Origin: DATACZ01 sp036258795
GTDB taxonomy: Bacteria; Actinomycetota; CADDZG01; JAHWKV01
Reading direction: 5' to 3'
Length of the DNA stretch: 25,445 nt
Assembly: GCA_036258795.1 (NCBI GenBank)
Contig: DATACZ010000138.1
Span: forward strand, 1 to 25,445
In this document: positions 23,008-25,445 of the stretch, piece after piece
Layout: every line of letters starts with the position of its first letter
Numbering within the stretch: position 1 is the first letter of the stretch
The notes under the pieces: generated by a model
Seen by the model: the letters and a program-made list of their open reading frames with translations, nothing else
Databases searched by the model: none
What the model was told of the DNA's origin: nothing
Program-made: the position numbers and the translations under genes

Positions 23008-24372
23008 GTGCCTCGTCTGAACGGGGAAGAGAGCCAGGTCCCAAAGCTCAGGGTTTCATACTCCAGGTCTGACCGGAGCATCCCTCTCCACGTCCTTCGC
23101 CCATTGCAGGCCTTCTTGAGCACCGAAAGGGCCGGAGGGATGGCTCTTTTGGTAGCCGCTCTGCTGGCTCTGGGATGGGCGAATTCCCCCTGGGCGGAGT
23201 CATATGAGCAGGTCTGGCATACCCGGTTGGCCTTCCAGCTGGGGCCCTGGAGCCTGGGGGCGGACCTCAGGCATTGGATCAACGATGGGCTGATGACCAT
23301 CTTCTTCCTGGTCGTTGGTCTGGAGATCAAGCGAGAGCTGGTCAACGGTGAGCTGCGGGAACGCCGGAAGGCAGCCCTGCCGGTTGTGGGAGCAGTGGGC
23401 GGAATGGTCCTGCCCGCAGTGCTGTATGCCCTCTTTACGGCCGGGACGCCCGGACTCCGGGGATGGGGTATTCCCATGGCCACCGACATCGCCTTTGCAG
23501 TGGGGGTGCTGGCGCTTATGGGTTCCCGAGTTCCCACCAGCCTCAGGCTCTTTCTCCTGGCCCTGGCGATTGTCGATGACATCGGCGCAATCGCAGTGAT
23601 CGCGGCGTTTTACTCCGGGCGGGTGTCTTTTCCAGCCCTGGCAGCAGCCGCCGCCCTGCTACTGCTCATGACGGCTTTGCAGAAAAAGCACATAAGGTCG
23701 AACGTCATCTATGTTCTGCTCGGCTTGGGCGTGTGGCTGGCCATCGCCACCTCAGGAGTGCATCCTGCAATTGCCGGTGTGGCCCTCGGGCTCATCACTC
23801 CCACGGTTCAGTTTCAGCGACCGAGGGCCGTAAGCGAGGAAGCGCATCGAATCGCAGATGAGACGGTCGACGATCCCGTCCCTCCCGACGCGGACGCACA
23901 CCTCTGGCAGCGGCTGGCGGAGCTTTCCCGGCAGACGGTTCCTCCCCTCACCCGGCTGGAGGACATGCTCCATCCGTTTACAAGCTTTGGTGTGATGCCG
24001 TTGTTCGCGCTCGCTAATGCCGGGGTGACGTTGGAGGGCACGAGCATTGCCGGCACGCTCTCCAACCCGATCAGTCTGGGTGTCATCGTGGGGCTGGTAG
24101 TGGGAAAGACTGCCGGGATCTGCCTAGCGGCCTGGATTGGAACCAAGTTGGGACTCGCCAGCTTGCCGGAGGGGGTGACGTGGAGGCAGATGCTCGCGGT
24201 GGCATCCCTGGGAGGAATCGGCTTCACGGTCTCCTTGTTCATCGCGGCCCTGGCGTTCGAAGACCCTGCTTCCCTCGCCTCGGCCAAGGTGGGGATCCTC
24301 GCCGGATCCGCGCTTGCGGGCTGCCTCGGAGCGGGTCTTTTGTTCCGGCTAAGCCATGCCAAAACCCCATAG
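23008..24372 (+). CDS. nhaA: NhaA-type Na+/H+ antiporter
   Basis: 454 residues from a GTG at 23008 with only a weak TAGGGC ahead of it. The protein is polytopic with the NhaA landmarks: FFLVVGLEIKRELVNGEL at about 99-116, PMATDIAFAVGVLAL with Asp160, and LALAIVDDIGAIAVIA with the ion-binding pair Asp190-Asp191, equivalent to Asp163-Asp164 of E. coli NhaA. The later GVMPLFALANAGV and GGIGFTVSLFIAALAF segments also agree. It exchanges sodium for protons at the membrane. The N-terminal 40 residues are a polar extension, as in other actinobacterial members. No NhaR-like regulator is adjacent. Confidence 0.92.
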   Translation: MPRLNGEESQVPKLRVSYSRSDRSIPLHVLRPLQAFLSTERAGGMALLVAALLALGWANSPWAESYEQVWHTRLAFQLGPWSLGADLRHWINDGLMTIFFLVVGLEIKRELVNGELRERRKAALPVVGAVGGMVLPAVLYALFTAGTPGLRGWGIPMATDIAFAVGVLALMGSRVPTSLRLFLLALAIVDDIGAIAVIAAFYSGRVSFPALAAAAALLLLMTALQKKHIRSNVIYVLLGLGVWLAIATSGVHPAIAGVALGLITPTVQFQRPRAVSEEAHRIADETVDDPVPPDADAHLWQRLAELSRQTVPPLTRLEDMLHPFTSFGVMPLFALANAGVTLEGTSIAGTLSNPISLGVIVGLVVGKTAGICLAAWIGTKLGLASLPEGVTWRQMLAVASLGGIGFTVSLFIAALAFEDPASLASAKVGILAGSALAGCLGAGLLFRLSHAKTP

Positions 24373-24613
24373 GGATAGTGTCGCTTCCTTCCCACAACGC
24401 GAAATGTTGCGCCTCCCAAAGCTCTGGTCAAGGATTGCGGCGGTGAGCCGGGAAGTCTGGTCGGCGCAGGGGGATCCATCAATGGAAGGCGCTTGGACCG
24501 AGATTGGCTCAACCTATCCTGACCACTGATTCAGTATCTGGTGACGTTGGCGTGCGGTTAACAAACCCGCTCGAAGAGTTGAGGCACTTTCACCATCCCG
24601 ATGGGGCCATCCC
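24373..24613. other. Intergenic stretch, no gene seen
   Basis: 241 bases between the antiporter gene and the small membrane-anchored protein. I see no RNA gene, no strong hairpin and no convincing promoter. Confidence 0.4.
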
Positions 24614-25156
24614 GTGACGTTGTTCTTTTCAGGCGCGGTCGCCGGCTTGCTTTGGACGGCACTTAATTTCGAAATGAGCGTTCGCAAACGGCGCCGGGAC
24701 CCTTTTAAGAGCATCCGGAAGTTTCGGGCAGACCGGCAGCGGCGGTCGTCTTCAGACCCTACCGGTCTCGGCTTGGTCCGGCAGCAGGAGCCGGAACGGC
24801 GCGTGGATTTCTGGGAGCTGGAAAACTCCCCGTTTCAAAGGCATGGGGATTTGGATCTCTCTCTGTTCCGGAGCGTTCCGGTAAGAGGCAAAGTCGACGA
24901 ATGGAGCACTTCAGTGTCCGGTGCAGTGTCACCCGGCACAGGAAATCAGAACCCCTCGGCAAGCTCATCGGTCGATCGGGTTAGCTCCAACGGCGATGTG
25001 CATGATGTAAACGGGGTGTCTGGTGAGGACCTATGGCCCAATCCCTTGAGCCTGTTGGCGGAAGAAGAAATTAGCTACATCGTCGTGGATGAGGAGGGCC
25101 GCCCCATGCTTAACGTGAAACCTCCCACACCGGGATCCAACCAGAGTCGCTCCTGA
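24614..25156 (+). CDS. Hypothetical protein with one N-terminal membrane segment
   Basis: 180 residues from a GTG at 24614; GATGGGG about 10 bases upstream is a modest ribosome binding site. Residues 3-19 (LFFSGAVAGLLWTALNF) form one hydrophobic span, followed by a strongly basic stretch VRKRRRDPFKSIRKFRADRQ, so the rest probably faces the cytosol. The remainder is polar, Ser-rich and probably disordered until a short ordered-looking end, LLAEEEISYIVVDEEGRPML. No family is recognised. The coding case rests on frame length, N-terminal logic and absence of a better frame. Confidence 0.55.
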   Translation: MTLFFSGAVAGLLWTALNFEMSVRKRRRDPFKSIRKFRADRQRRSSSDPTGLGLVRQQEPERRVDFWELENSPFQRHGDLDLSLFRSVPVRGKVDEWSTSVSGAVSPGTGNQNPSASSSVDRVSSNGDVHDVNGVSGEDLWPNPLSLLAEEEISYIVVDEEGRPMLNVKPPTPGSNQSRS

Positions 25157-25221
25157 AGCTCTAGCTATTCAGTCCTAATACAGGAGCGGTCCAAGGCGAG
25201 AGGTACTGCCTCGAGTTTCCG

Positions 25222-25374
25222 TCAGGGCACCTCGGTCCCCGCCGGCGCGCCTCCGCCCTCTTCTGACTCATCGGGGCTCCGGTCAACGCTTGGCTCCGCT
25301 TGTTGATCGATATCCTCATCAGCAGCCACTTCCGCCGGGATCGGGTTTTCGGGGGCGCCTTCCTTATCGGACAT
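25222..25374 (-). CDS. Small acidic protein (50 aa), hypothetical
   Basis: ATG at 25374 with AAAGGAA seven to ten bases upstream; stop at 25222. The product begins MSDKEGAPENPIPAEVAADE and ends GGGAPAGTEVP: almost all acidic, Pro, Ala and Gly residues, no hydrophobic core, so probably disordered. No family is recognised. The clean ribosome binding site and convergent placement with the preceding gene favour a real gene. Confidence 0.45.
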   Translation of the reverse strand: MSDKEGAPENPIPAEVAADEDIDQQAEPSVDRSPDESEEGGGAPAGTEVP

Positions 25375-25445
25375 CCTGGTTCCTTTCTATCCTTCGTCGA
25401 TACTGGAGTGGATTCAGGTATGAATCCACTGGTTCCGGTCTTCTA

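Overview
The window reads as chromosomal DNA of a high-GC, probably deep-branching Actinomycetota bacterium. The pointers are a DUF5709-type acidic protein, an F420-dependent luciferase-like oxidoreductase, a LuxR-tailed HD-GYP regulator, many GTG starts and strong AAGGAGG ribosome binding sites. This placement is an inference from gene families; no rRNA or tRNA gene is present to confirm it. I see no insertion sequence, prophage, CRISPR array or plasmid function.

Layout. (1) 1-4098: the tail of a PadR-like regulator, a CatE-type two-domain VOC dioxygenase, a zinc alcohol dehydrogenase, a YihY/BrkB membrane protein and the DUF5709-like protein. (2) 4156-7190: a plus-strand pair of an NAD(P)-dependent aldehyde dehydrogenase (GabD-like) and a soluble pyridine nucleotide transhydrogenase (SthA-like), then a 40-residue membrane peptide. 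(3) 7187-11857: five minus-strand genes, namely an HD-GYP/LuxR regulator, a SnoaL-like protein, an EamA transporter, a CapA-like protein and an isochorismatase-family hydrolase. (4) 11994-15533: DUF2267, a Vms1/eRF1-like (VLRF1/baeRF) protein, a metallothionein-like Cys-rich protein, a YceI protein with an unusual N-terminus and a lipoprotein. (5) 15673-25156: a plus-strand run starting with an ACP-FAAL-acyltransferase fusion, then HldE-like heptose kinase/nucleotidyltransferase, GT9 glycosyltransferase, F420-dependent oxidoreductase, a lipoprotein, NhaA antiporter and a small membrane-anchored protein. A 50-residue acidic ORF on the minus strand closes the window.

The most interesting block is 15673-21222. 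One polypeptide appears able to activate a fatty acid, load it on its own carrier domain and transfer it to a glycerolipid-type acceptor. It sits directly upstream of genes for making and transferring a nucleotide-activated heptose. Together they could build an acylated, heptose-containing envelope glycolipid. Each domain is recognisable; the joint pathway is inference. Secondary points are the tandem HD-GYP regulator with a decayed first copy, a TAGGT/ACCTA dyad in front of its neighbour that fits the GerE/LuxR half-site, a dyad-rich divergent region upstream of the metallothionein-like gene, and a long hairpin shared by two convergent gene ends.
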